Shown here: piece by piece, positions 8,805 to 17,883 of the stretch
Layout: every line of letters starts with the position of its first letter
Position numbering within the stretch: position 1 is the first letter of the stretch
Origin: Parcubacteria group bacterium GW2011_GWA2_43_11
GTDB lineage: Bacteria > Patescibacteriota > Minisyncoccia > Phycocordibacterales > UBA12088
Reading direction: 5' to 3'
DNA length: 39,136 nucleotides
NCBI GenBank assembly: GCA_000998805.1
Contig: LCFC01000003.1
Location: 1-39,136, forward strand
Made by a program: the position numbers and the translations under genes
Notes under the pieces: generated by a model
Told to the model about the DNA's origin: nothing
Databases searched by the model: none
Seen by the model: the letters and a program-made list of their open reading frames with translations, nothing else

Positions 8805-9677
8805 ATGCATACTTCACTTATACTCATTTCAGCAATCTTTATTATGCTCGCCTCACTCAGCGGAGCTGTTTTTGCATGGAAAACCCTTGGTGACTGGTTA
8901 ACACCACGGTTACGATACTTAATAGCCCTTGCTGCTGGAGTGTTCGTGGTAATTATTTATGGATTACTCACTGAAGTATTTCATGAGAGCGGAATTACTT
9001 ACACAACAGTATTGGCGTTTATACTTGGAGCAGTACTCCTTGAAGGCGTTATAAGACTCATGCCAGAAAACACTCACCACCACCACGAGGTAAATTGTGA
9101 TCATCCACACGGTTTCCTCGATGCTCGAAGAATGATGATGGTAGATGCGGTGCATAACATACATGATGGACTCACCCTTGTACCTGCTTTTTTAGTTTCT
9201 CCTGTTGTGGGCTTTGGTACCGCAACAGGTATTCTTCTACATGAAATAGTTCAGGAGATATCAGAATTTTTTATACTAAAAGAAGCTGGGTATCCTGCAC
9301 GAAAAGCACTCCTATGGAATTTTGCTGTTTCATCAACTATTCTTATTGGAATATTATTTGCAATGATACTTGTTGCAACTGAACGTTTTTCTGGACCGCT
9401 CATTGCTTTTTCTGCTGGTGGTTTCTTATACGTACTTTTTCGTGATCTTGGTCCTAGTATTATTTCGCATGCTCATGCAGAAAAAAAATACCTGCAGTAT
9501 GGTATTTCTTTTTGCATCGGCTTTTTACTGATGCTTAGTGTAAACTTGCTTGTTCCGCATGAATTCAACTATGAGGATGAACTACCTCTTCCAGAAGGAT
9601 TTGGCCTCGCCCGCACACTTACATTCACATCGCACACCGCGGTGTGCGTGTTGCAAGGCAACACAATGCGAATGTGA
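8805..9677 (+). CDS. ZIP family metal transporter-like membrane protein
   Basis: Eight-TM-like; His-rich loop ENTHHHHEVNCDHPHG; VDAVHNIHDGLTL and GILLHEIVQEISEF match ZIP TM4/TM5 HN..DG and HE signatures. Start chosen at MHTSLILIS. Confidence 0.85.
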   Translation: MHTSLILISAIFIMLASLSGAVFAWKTLGDWLTPRLRYLIALAAGVFVVIIYGLLTEVFHESGITYTTVLAFILGAVLLEGVIRLMPENTHHHHEVNCDHPHGFLDARRMMMVDAVHNIHDGLTLVPAFLVSPVVGFGTATGILLHEIVQEISEFFILKEAGYPARKALLWNFAVSSTILIGILFAMILVATERFSGPLIAFSAGGFLYVLFRDLGPSIISHAHAEKKYLQYGISFCIGFLLMLSVNLLVPHEFNYEDELPLPEGFGLARTLTFTSHTAVCVLQGNTMRM

Positions 9678-9687
9678 GTGTGCGGGC
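9609..9687. repeat. Nested palindromic element (family 4) overlapping the 3' end of the ZIP gene
   Basis: GCCCGCACACTTACATTCACATCG ... CGAATGTGAGTGTGCGGGC, with internal GCACACCGCGGTGTGC. Confidence 0.7.
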
Positions 9688-9724
9688 TTGCACATGGTAC
9701 CAAGTTCATGTCTTTGTTATGGTT

Positions 9725-9753
9725 AAAACATCACTTTTAAGAAGTGATGTTTT
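9725..9753. terminator. Rho-independent-type hairpin
   Basis: AAAACATCACTT TTAAG AAGTGATGTTTT. Confidence 0.7.
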
Positions 9754-9839
9754 GCTTACGCGCTATGCGCAAGGTCGTTGTGTGTGCGGGCTCGCGTACC
9801 AACACTAGCTTGGAAGTCCGAGCACTCACCAGTCGTTTC

Positions 9840-10451
9840 TCAGTCTACAAGTATCTCTGTGGACTGCGGAAGTCGCTCACGAATAATTTCAATATCATTT
9901 TGGGAAACCGCTGTATTACCTCGAAGATCAAGTTGTGTGAGATTCTGAAGATTACCTATTTCGTAAGGCAAACCTGTAAGGTTGTTATTGGAAAGATTTA
10001 AAACCTCTAGTTTGGTCAGTTGACCTATCTCTGCGGGAACTCCAGTAAACGCATTATATGAAAGGTCAAGCACTACTAATTCTGAGAGATGTCGAATCTC
10101 TGCTTGAAGCGCCCCCTCAAGAATATTGTGAGACAAGTCAAGTTTTTCTATCCCAAGACGTTGAAACACATACTGTGGCACCTCTTGCAAGTTTTGTCCG
10201 CGTAGATTTAGTGTCGCTCCGGCACGAATAGCATCCTCAACGAGTGGCGCTTTTTCTTCCAACCCCTCAGGTGAACTTTGGACGTCCGGCGGAGAAGTTT
10301 GGTCAGTGGTTACCGGTATACGATTTTTTGTATTTTTTTCTACTTCCTGTTCAGGTGGAACTATCTGAGTATTTGCAATATATACCATCCCCACAATTCC
10401 AAGGAGTGCGATTCCGCTTGCTACTGCTAATGTTACGTGTGTGAGTCTCAT
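9840..10451 (-). CDS. Membrane-anchored leucine-rich-repeat protein
   Basis: N-terminal TM; LRRs IEKLDLSHNIL..., LVVLDLSYNAFTGVPAEIGQLTKLEVLNLSNNNLTGLPYEIGNLQNLTQLDLRGN. Confidence 0.88.
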   Translation of the reverse strand: MRLTHVTLAVASGIALLGIVGMVYIANTQIVPPEQEVEKNTKNRIPVTTDQTSPPDVQSSPEGLEEKAPLVEDAIRAGATLNLRGQNLQEVPQYVFQRLGIEKLDLSHNILEGALQAEIRHLSELVVLDLSYNAFTGVPAEIGQLTKLEVLNLSNNNLTGLPYEIGNLQNLTQLDLRGNTAVSQNDIEIIRERLPQSTEILVD

Positions 10452-10490
10452 TACAAGAATTCTATCACGTATACAGTTTATTTGCAGAAC

Positions 10491-11834
10491 TTACTGTTGT
10501 GAAGCAAGGAAGTCAACAGCAGCATCCACCCAAGGGTCACTTGATGTTGCTGAGTTGGGATCGACTCGTATATCAGGCGTCAATCCCCCGTTCGAGATAG
10601 AGACACCATCCGGTGTATACCAACGTGCTACGGTCACCTTGAGCGAAAGTTCGTCGGTAATACTTACCAATTCTTGCACTGAACCTTTTCCAAAAGTATT
10701 GGTTCCTATCAGTGTCGCAACACCATGCTCTTGTAATGCTCCAGCAAGAATTTCAGAAGCAGAAGCACTTCCTTGGTCAACCAATATCGCTATACGCGGA
10801 ACCGATTCTTTAAATAGCATCCTTCCGTGCGAGGTGTGCACAATCTCTTTCTTTTCCGGACCACTGTACTCACGCACTACGACTGCGCCCTCAGGTAAAA
10901 ACCAACTTGCTATCTGTATGGCTGATTCGATGTACCCGCCAGGATTTCCCCGTAAGTCCAGAATAAGTGATGGTGCGCCACTTTCTACAAAAGACATGAG
11001 CTCTCGCTCAAAAGAAGCAATCGATGTTTGAGAAAAACTAAAGAGTTGCAAGATATAGAAATCCTGCACTTCTGTTTCAATGGGTTCAAGAGAAGGTTCT
11101 GAAGAAACTGGAGTACCATCTGATGTTGCAATAGTTGAAGCTACGGCGATTACAGGCACTTCACGTTCTATCACCGTATGGGCTGTTGAAGGTATCTCAA
11201 TCGTTCCCCGAACTATGGAAACATCGCGAGGTTCTTGCACTTCACTCTGTATAGAGAGCACCACTTGGGTACCACCCTCCCCGCGTATAAGCTTAACCGC
11301 ATCGTCAACAAGCATGCCACCTGTCTCCACCCCATCTATCTTGAGTATTTTGTCCCCCGAAACAAGTCCCGCAGACTCGGCGGGTGATCCCGCAAGTGGA
11401 CCCACCACCACGAGTCCACCATCCCGCTCGCCTATAACTGCACCGATACCTTCGAGTGATCCCTTTGTTGCAATCTTAAAATCTTCTGAAACTTGAGGTC
11501 GCATAAAAACAGTGTATGGGTCATTATAGCTCGCAACCAAGCCCTCTATAGAGCGATACACCCTATCCTCAGCAGGAATTTCTTCCGCAGTACTCGTTCC
11601 GAAAGGAATAAATTTTCGCTCAAGCGTATTCCACACTCTCCAGTAAGGTGTGAAGTCAAACTTTTCACCAGTGCTTCCTATTTGCGCAGTCAACACATCA
11701 CCTTGAATATTGTCAAGAGTTAAAACTTTTTCTGACTCAGCAAGTTGGTTCTGTCCTACATATATACCACCTACAAAAACTGCTCCTAGTGCAACAACGA
11801 AAACACCGAGTAAACTAGCTTTATTCCCATTCAT
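10491..11834 (-). CDS. S41 family C-terminal processing peptidase with PDZ domain
   Basis: PDZ GLVVVGPLAGSPAESAGLVSGDKILKIDG; catalytic region LDLRGNPGGYIESAIQIASWFLPEG and LVDQGSASASEILAGALQEH...GKGSVQ. Confidence 0.95.
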   Translation of the reverse strand: MNGNKASLLGVFVVALGAVFVGGIYVGQNQLAESEKVLTLDNIQGDVLTAQIGSTGEKFDFTPYWRVWNTLERKFIPFGTSTAEEIPAEDRVYRSIEGLVASYNDPYTVFMRPQVSEDFKIATKGSLEGIGAVIGERDGGLVVVGPLAGSPAESAGLVSGDKILKIDGVETGGMLVDDAVKLIRGEGGTQVVLSIQSEVQEPRDVSIVRGTIEIPSTAHTVIEREVPVIAVASTIATSDGTPVSSEPSLEPIETEVQDFYILQLFSFSQTSIASFERELMSFVESGAPSLILDLRGNPGGYIESAIQIASWFLPEGAVVVREYSGPEKKEIVHTSHGRMLFKESVPRIAILVDQGSASASEILAGALQEHGVATLIGTNTFGKGSVQELVSITDELSLKVTVARWYTPDGVSISNGGLTPDIRVDPNSATSSDPWVDAAVDFLASQQ

Positions 11835-11871
11835 GGGTATCAGTATACACGTGTACTCCATTAAAACCCAC

Positions 11872-11945
11872 CCCGCACACTAACTTTGTCCCTGTGCCTC
11901 TGGCACGCACCGCAAAGCAGTGTAGGGACAAAGTAAGTGTGTGGG
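11872..11945. repeat. Palindromic element (family 4)
   Basis: CCCGCACACTAACTTTGTCCCT ... AGGGACAAAGTAAGTGTGTGGG; ends match the 9.6 kb element. Confidence 0.65.
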
Positions 11946-12009
11946 CAAGCCCTGCACCATGTAAGATGCAGGGTACCCTAAACCCCACATGGTTTAAGGG
12001 TGTCTATCG

Positions 12010-12267
12010 TAGGACCTACGCAAGCGGATGCGACCAATTTTTCTTACGACCAAAGGGAGTTAGAAAAATGAAGTACTCTTGTGGTGTAGTTCGAGGCGCG
12101 CAAACAAAATACTACGAGGCGTATTAGGTATACGGTGAGTAGTATTTTGTGTAGCACAACGATGAAATGCGACCAATTTTTCTTATGATTCGCCATTCGC
12201 CATCTGGCGAAGGCGGAGAATTAGAAAAATGAAGTACTCTTGTGGTGCGTCGTTTGCGTAGGTCCTA
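12010..12267. mobile_element. MITE-like element, family 1 copy A, with TIRs and 5-bp target-site duplication
   Basis: TAGGACCTACGCAAGCG ... CGTTTGCGTAGGTCCTA; flanked by TATCG (12005-12009) and TATCG (12268-12272). Confidence 0.75.
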
Positions 12268-12309
12268 TATCGTGAAAACATTGATATACCATGGTAGTAT
12301 TAGGTCCAC

Positions 12310-13776
12310 ATGGGACGATGCGCCACAATTCAAACCGCAACCGCATTTATCCTGCTTGGGGCAACAGGTGATTTGGCTCAAAAGAAACTTTTACCTGCTC
12401 TCATTGATTTATTCGAAAAAGGTGTCCTTCCAAAACATTTTTACATACTCGCCTTCTCAAGAAGTTCTCTTGATACAGCAGGGTATCGAGAATTCGTAAG
12501 AAAACATATTGAAGCAAAAGGTAAGCAGTACACGCAAAAAAATATTGAGGATTTCCTAGAACTTATTGAATACACCCAAGGAAATTTTGATGAACCTGCA
12601 GCATTTGAGCGCACAAAAGAAATCCTAGAAGTCTACGATGAGCGTATCGGCACCTGTTCAAGCAAGCTTTTTTACCTCGCCGTACCTCCACAGTTTTATG
12701 ATACTATTTTTGAACAGTTGGCCAGAGTCAAACTTGAACAAGCATGTATGGTTGGAGATGGGTGGACACGCATCTTGGTTGAAAAGCCTTTCGGTAGCAA
12801 CCTCGAAAACGCCCAGTACCTTGATGAGAAACTAAACAAACTTTTTCACGAAGAACAAATCTATCGTATCGACCACTACCTAGCTAAAAGTGCACTCCAA
12901 AATATCATTGCTTTCCGTTTTTCAAATGTTCTCTTTGAGGATAAGTGGAACAATGAGTATATAGAGGCTGTCTATATTACCCTTTCTGAAACCATCGACG
13001 TCACTACCCGAGGAGCTTTTTTTGACAAAGTTGGTGCACTTAGAGATGTTGGACAAAATCACATTCTTCAAATGCTCACACTCATAGCCATGGACCATCC
13101 AGAAAAGCTTGAAGCTTCAAATCTACGTCAGAAACGCGCAGAGATTTTAGAAGCATTGCGCATACCAACACACAGCGAGAGTGCGACTGATATTGTGAAG
13201 GGGCAATACGAAGGTTACCAGTATGTGAAAGATGTAGAAAAAGCATCAAAAACTGAAACATATTTTTTGGTAAAAGCGTTCCTTGATACACCACGATGGC
13301 AAGGGGTCCCCTTCTATCTAGAGCACGGCAAATCACTTTCAAAAAGCGAAACAGCAATAACGGTGCGATTTCGTTCAGCAAAAAATTGTGTATGCAATGA
13401 GGGAGAAAAACATAACCATCAAAATATTGTCCGCTTCACTATCTCACCGGAACAAAAAATTTCTGTACAATTCTGGGTTCGCAAGCAGGGCCTTAAGTAC
13501 GAATTGCAACCAAGAGAATTGCTCTTTGACCGTACCACGATACCTCAGGAAGACCGAAAACTTATTTCAGACCCATATGAAGAAGTACTTTTTGACGCCC
13601 TTTGTGGCGACCAAACCTTGTTTGTGAGCAACAAAGAACAGCACGCGGCTTGGAAGTACATTACTGCTATACTCGAACTATGGGAGGATGTCGTGCCACT
13701 CTCGTACGCATCTGGAAGTTTTGGACCAGAATCAAATCTTAAAAAAGAGATTGAGGAATCATTATTATTAACGTAA
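12310..13776 (+). CDS. zwf: Glucose-6-phosphate 1-dehydrogenase
   Basis: LLGATGDLAQKKLLPAL; VEKPFGSNLENA; RIDHYLAKSALQNIIAFRFSN; GALRDVGQNHILQMLTLIAM. Confidence 0.95.
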   Translation: MGRCATIQTATAFILLGATGDLAQKKLLPALIDLFEKGVLPKHFYILAFSRSSLDTAGYREFVRKHIEAKGKQYTQKNIEDFLELIEYTQGNFDEPAAFERTKEILEVYDERIGTCSSKLFYLAVPPQFYDTIFEQLARVKLEQACMVGDGWTRILVEKPFGSNLENAQYLDEKLNKLFHEEQIYRIDHYLAKSALQNIIAFRFSNVLFEDKWNNEYIEAVYITLSETIDVTTRGAFFDKVGALRDVGQNHILQMLTLIAMDHPEKLEASNLRQKRAEILEALRIPTHSESATDIVKGQYEGYQYVKDVEKASKTETYFLVKAFLDTPRWQGVPFYLEHGKSLSKSETAITVRFRSAKNCVCNEGEKHNHQNIVRFTISPEQKISVQFWVRKQGLKYELQPRELLFDRTTIPQEDRKLISDPYEEVLFDALCGDQTLFVSNKEQHAAWKYITAILELWEDVVPLSYASGSFGPESNLKKEIEESLLLT

Positions 13777-13779
13777 CAT

Positions 13780-13931
13780 GGGACTTACGCAAACGTATGC
13801 AGTTCGACTTGTCCGCCGTAGCTATAGCGAAGGTGGAGGCGCGCACGCAAAATTCTACGAAACGTATGAAAAATACGGTGAGTAGTATTTTGCGTAGTGC
13901 AACGAAGAAATGCGCCGTTTTCGTAAGTCCC
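13780..13931. mobile_element. MITE-like element, family 1 copy B
   Basis: GGGACTTACGCAAACG ... CGTTTTCGTAAGTCCC; shares TTCGACTTGTCCGCCGTAGC...GCGAAGGTGGAGGCG with copy C. Confidence 0.65.
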
Positions 13932-13942
13932 TAATTGACACT

Positions 13943-14866
13943 ATGAACATAGCATATATAGGACTCGGCAAGATGGGACGAAACATGGTAGAACGACTTA
14001 TCACTCGAGGGTATACCGTCATTGCTTATGATAGTAACCCTGAAGCACGAGTACTAACAGAAAAACTGGGCGCAACCGTAGTGGATACCATAGGCGCACT
14101 TATAAAAAACACCTCCACACCCAGAACTATATGGGTCATGGTACCACATCATGTCGTTGAAACGGTACTTGGAGAATTAAAACCACACCTTGGAAAAGGC
14201 GATACCATTATTGAAGGCGGTAACTCCCCGTTTAAAGAATCGATACGTCGCCACAAAGAGTTTGCGGCCATGGGTGTTGCATTTTTAGACGCGGGAATAA
14301 GTGGCGGACCTGGAGGTGCAAAAGATGGAGCATGTATTATGGTGGGAGGAACACAAGAGCACTACGAAATTCATGAACCTCTTTTTAAAGATCTTGCAGT
14401 TCTCAATGGCTACGCCTACGTTGGGAGCACTGGTGCAGGACATTTTGTAAAAATGGTACACAACGGTATCGAATACGGAATGATGCAAGCACTTGCGGAA
14501 GGTTTTGATATGCTACAGCAAGCCCAGTTTGAAAAGCCACTTCCACTTACTGCCATTGCAAACCTCTACAACCATGGCAGTGTCATAGAGTCACGCCTTG
14601 TTCTTTGGCTCTTGAAGGGATTCGAAACGTACGGAGAAGACTTACGGACGATTACCGGAAGCGCACAAGCAAGCGGAGAGGGTCTCTGGACTGTCAAGAC
14701 AGCAAAAGATATGGGGATTCCGGTTGATGTCATCGAGGGCGCACTTACCGCCCGAAAAAAAAGTCTCACAAGTCCAAGTTATCAAGGTCAACTTATCTCA
14801 GTTATGCGTAACCAGTTTGGTGGACACGATGCGACCTCCCTGCCGGCGGGTAGGAAACACTCATAG
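13943..14866 (+). CDS. gnd: 6-phosphogluconate dehydrogenase (decarboxylating), short form
   Basis: MNIAYIGLGKMGRNMVERLITRGYTVIAYD; FLDAGISGGPGGAKDGACIMVGG; GAGHFVKMVHNGIEYGMMQALAEGF. Confidence 0.93.
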   Translation: MNIAYIGLGKMGRNMVERLITRGYTVIAYDSNPEARVLTEKLGATVVDTIGALIKNTSTPRTIWVMVPHHVVETVLGELKPHLGKGDTIIEGGNSPFKESIRRHKEFAAMGVAFLDAGISGGPGGAKDGACIMVGGTQEHYEIHEPLFKDLAVLNGYAYVGSTGAGHFVKMVHNGIEYGMMQALAEGFDMLQQAQFEKPLPLTAIANLYNHGSVIESRLVLWLLKGFETYGEDLRTITGSAQASGEGLWTVKTAKDMGIPVDVIEGALTARKKSLTSPSYQGQLISVMRNQFGGHDATSLPAGRKHS

Positions 14867-14867
14867 T

Positions 14868-15584
14868 ATGTTGTCACTACATGTAAGCGAGTCGCCTATG
14901 GACGAAGCAGGAGACGCACTTGAAAAAGCCCTTCAAGAACACAAAGGAAAACACATTCTACTTCTTTTCTCGGGGGGTAGCGCACTAGCACTTGTAAACT
15001 ACCTGCATGTCAAACTTCTTTCCTCCCTTCACACCATTTCGGTCCTTGATGAACGATATACCTTTGATGATGATGAAAGTAATTTTTCAACGCTGGAACG
15101 AACATCCCTTTTTGTGCAAGCACAAGAACTCGGAACGCATTTTCTTGATCCACGTCCACGTGAGAACGAAACACTCGAAGACACCGCAAAACGTTTTGAC
15201 CTTGCTTTGAAACATTGGCATGTTATTCACCGAGATGGCGTTGTACTCACCACTATGGGTATTGGACCTGATGGCCACACGTCAGGAATTCTCCCCATGC
15301 CTGAATATACCAAGGATTTTGAAAAACTATTCCTTGATGAAAAAAAATGTGCAGTTGGGTATGAAGTACACCCTGAAAAAAATCCGTATACAAAGAGAAT
15401 TACGACAACAGTCACGTACCTTACACGACATGTCGAACATGCAATCGTTTTTGCTTCGGGTATACCCAAACGAGATGTCCTTCGTAAAATTGTTGCGGGA
15501 GAAGAAGATATTGCTTCTGTACCAGCTATGGTTCTACAACAAATGAAGCATGTTGATCTGTATACAGATCTGTCACTGATATAA
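14868..15584 (+). CDS. pgl: 6-phosphogluconolactonase
   Basis: LLLFSGGSALALVNYL; SVLDERYTFDDDESNF; TTMGIGPDGHTSGILP. Confidence 0.88.
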   Translation: MLSLHVSESPMDEAGDALEKALQEHKGKHILLLFSGGSALALVNYLHVKLLSSLHTISVLDERYTFDDDESNFSTLERTSLFVQAQELGTHFLDPRPRENETLEDTAKRFDLALKHWHVIHRDGVVLTTMGIGPDGHTSGILPMPEYTKDFEKLFLDEKKCAVGYEVHPEKNPYTKRITTTVTYLTRHVEHAIVFASGIPKRDVLRKIVAGEEDIASVPAMVLQQMKHVDLYTDLSLI

Positions 15585-16434
15585 GATGTTGCTGATATTT
15601 TCTTTGTATCATCTCACAAATTGCACCTGCCACATTAATCTGTGTCACTCTTTCAAAGGTGCGAAATTGCGGGGACATATTTACCTCTATTCGGTAGTAC
15701 ATACCTTCATGCTCCAGTAAATCAACACCAGCAACTGAGAGTCCCGCTACCTGTGTCGCATGTACTGCCAGATCAAGAGCTTGCTGTGGGAGCACCACTG
15801 CCTCTCGTTTTCCTCCAGCACGCACAGTAAGAAAATCTTCACCTTCGTTGTACCGCTTCATCACGCCAAGAGGAATCCCATCAATCACTATAACTCGGAA
15901 ATCAAACCGAATGGGAATATATTTTTGTAACACTACAGGAAAATCAAATTCCTGAATAAAATTATCAAGCTCACCTCTGTTGTGTAGCAACCGCACCTTT
16001 ATCCCCTTACTACCCTCAAGACTTTTAGCAATGATTGGATATTCTACAGCATTGAGTACATTTCGGTGAGAAGAAAAAATAAGCCGGTAGTCCAGAACTG
16101 GTATCCCTTCATCCACTATGGTCGGTGAAAATTTATCAAAATAGGTTGTGTGAGTCGCAAACACGTCTTCAACAATCACTTTATCGTGCTGACGTAGATA
16201 ATTTGCAATAACCGCCATTTCCCTCGCAAGGTCCCCCAAACCACGAAAAAAATACACATCGTACGCAAGAATATCTCTACCATCATTTGCGGTTATCGAA
16301 GTTTGATTGTCAGTAACGGAAAAAACTACATCGGTCGGGGACACCATATCAAGCTGCAAATCTCTCTTTAAAAATTCCTCCTGCAGTCTTGTAGCTGCAT
16401 GACATTTGGTGTTACCCACAAGAAGTGTCCTCAT
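15526..16434 (-). CDS. RimK-like ATP-grasp ligase
   Basis: PIIAKSLEGSKGIKVRLLHNRGEL; VVLQKYIPIRFDFRVIVIDGIPLGVMKRY; YRIEVNMSPQFRTFE; convergent overlap with pgl. Confidence 0.85.
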   Translation of the reverse strand: MRTLLVGNTKCHAATRLQEEFLKRDLQLDMVSPTDVVFSVTDNQTSITANDGRDILAYDVYFFRGLGDLAREMAVIANYLRQHDKVIVEDVFATHTTYFDKFSPTIVDEGIPVLDYRLIFSSHRNVLNAVEYPIIAKSLEGSKGIKVRLLHNRGELDNFIQEFDFPVVLQKYIPIRFDFRVIVIDGIPLGVMKRYNEGEDFLTVRAGGKREAVVLPQQALDLAVHATQVAGLSVAGVDLLEHEGMYYRIEVNMSPQFRTFERVTQINVAGAICEMIQRKYQQHLISVTDLYTDQHASFVVEP

Positions 16435-16558
16435 CCCGTTAGAGACAGCCCCGCCTTGGCGGGACGTCGGTTAAATTAATAATATTGTTTTGCGTGCCAG
16501 CATTCATACTATTCTCTACCGTCAAAATATACCACAAGTCAAGTATCGTCTCTAACGG
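16435..16558. mobile_element. Family 2 non-coding element abutting the ATP-grasp start codon
   Basis: CCCGTTAGAGACAGCCCCGCCTTGGCGGGACGTCGGTTAAATTAATAAT ... GTCTCTAACGG. Confidence 0.65.
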
Positions 16559-16570
16559 AACGAGCTACTT

Positions 16571-16975
16571 TTATTCGTAACAACTTCGTGACGCAAACAC
16601 TTCTTGAGGCGTGGGGCTTACCCCTCCTTTGATTTCAGCTACGCGTGCTTGACCAAGTGTCGCAACAAAACAAGCTTCCATTTCAGGGGTGAGAGTACTT
16701 GGAAGTGATTCAGGGTTAACCCCTATTGCCTTAAGGGCGGATTCTTGCTCTGGGGAAAGCTTTGAATTTTTGTCAGTTGGAGACGTTTCTGAGCTATCAC
16801 CAATAGGCCGAGCTTGCTGTTCTACCTCCCCCGCAACTTCCGAGTCAGCCGTCATAAGTGAAATAAGTGGGCGAACATTAAAGGGGTCTGCAAACCACAC
16901 GTAGGCAAGACCCCAGAGGACAACAAAAAAGATGACGCCAAGGGTTACAAAAAAGTATGTGAGGAAATTTTTCAT
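16571..16975 (-). CDS. Single-pass membrane protein, hypothetical
   Basis: MKNFLTYFFVTLGVIFFVVLWGLAYVWF then Cys-containing extracytoplasmic region. Confidence 0.6.
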   Translation of the reverse strand: MKNFLTYFFVTLGVIFFVVLWGLAYVWFADPFNVRPLISLMTADSEVAGEVEQQARPIGDSSETSPTDKNSKLSPEQESALKAIGVNPESLPSTLTPEMEACFVATLGQARVAEIKGGVSPTPQEVFASRSCYE

Positions 16976-17001
16976 CGTAGACTGAATAAAAAAGACAGTC
17001 C

Positions 17002-17760
17002 CTATACTGTACCACGCTTTTTGGTATGGTACGATTTCCATGCATAAAATACCACCGCAGAACTTGAGGCAACGTTCAGAGATTCTACCTCTTTCTCTAT
17101 TGGTATAGAAAGCTGAAAATCACACACTTCTTCCGTTTTTTCACGAAGCCCCCTCCCTTCGTTTCCAAGTACAAACACGGATGGTTTTGTGAATGCTTCG
17201 TCCGGGATACTGGTATCACCATCTCCTGCAAGACCATAAATCCAGAAACCTCGTTCCTTCAAATCACGCAATGTTGTGTTGACGTTTCCTATAGTCACCA
17301 ACGGTATAGCAAACGCCATACCCGCGGAAACTTTTACAACAGTTCCCGTCACCGGTGCTTGTCGATACTCAGGAATCAAAACGCCAGAAATACCAAAAGC
17401 GGCAGCGTTCCGAATCACAGCTCCGACATTATGGGGATCGGTCAGCTCGTTAAGAACGACAAGTGCGGTAGTATCCGTAACTGTAAGACCCTCAATAAAA
17501 GGTTTATAGGGCTTCAGTATTTTATTGGGAGAAACACGAGCCACCACACCTTGGTGTACAGAGTCTTTGCCAACATCTCTTGGAAGATGGTCTTCATCAC
17601 ATCGGTCAAAAGCAACCCCTAGTTCTTCAACCTTCGTTCTGATTTTTTCTGCCTCGCGTCCACCGACAAAGTAAACATGTTGCACAGTCTCTGGTGCTCG
17701 GGTAAGTGCCTCAAAAACAGCGTGCGTACCGAATATATAGGTCTGATCTTTATTTTTCAT
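17002..17760 (-). CDS. SpoU/TrmH family RNA 2'-O-methyltransferase (RlmB-like)
   Basis: YIFGTHAVFEALTRAPETVQHVYFV; LVVLNELTDPHNVGAVIRNAAAFG; VFVLGNEGRGLREKTEEVCDFQLSIPIEKEVESLNVASSSAVVFY. Confidence 0.93.
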   Translation of the reverse strand: MKNKDQTYIFGTHAVFEALTRAPETVQHVYFVGGREAEKIRTKVEELGVAFDRCDEDHLPRDVGKDSVHQGVVARVSPNKILKPYKPFIEGLTVTDTTALVVLNELTDPHNVGAVIRNAAAFGISGVLIPEYRQAPVTGTVVKVSAGMAFAIPLVTIGNVNTTLRDLKERGFWIYGLAGDGDTSIPDEAFTKPSVFVLGNEGRGLREKTEEVCDFQLSIPIEKEVESLNVASSSAVVFYAWKSYHTKKRGTV

Positions 17761-17877
17761 CCCGTTAGAGACAGGTCACGAAGTGACCGTCGATTAGATT
17801 AGTAATGTTTTGTATTTTTATCATATTCTTTATTTTGAAGTACACCTAGAAACATTGCTGTTTTGGTCTTTAACGGG
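17761..17877. mobile_element. Family 2 non-coding element, first of tandem pair
   Basis: CCCGTTAGAGACAGGTCACGAAGTGACCGTCG ... TTTTGGTCTTTAACGGG; left end abuts CAT start codon at 17758-17760; followed by ATTCAT. Confidence 0.75.
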
Positions 17878-17883
17878 ATTCAT

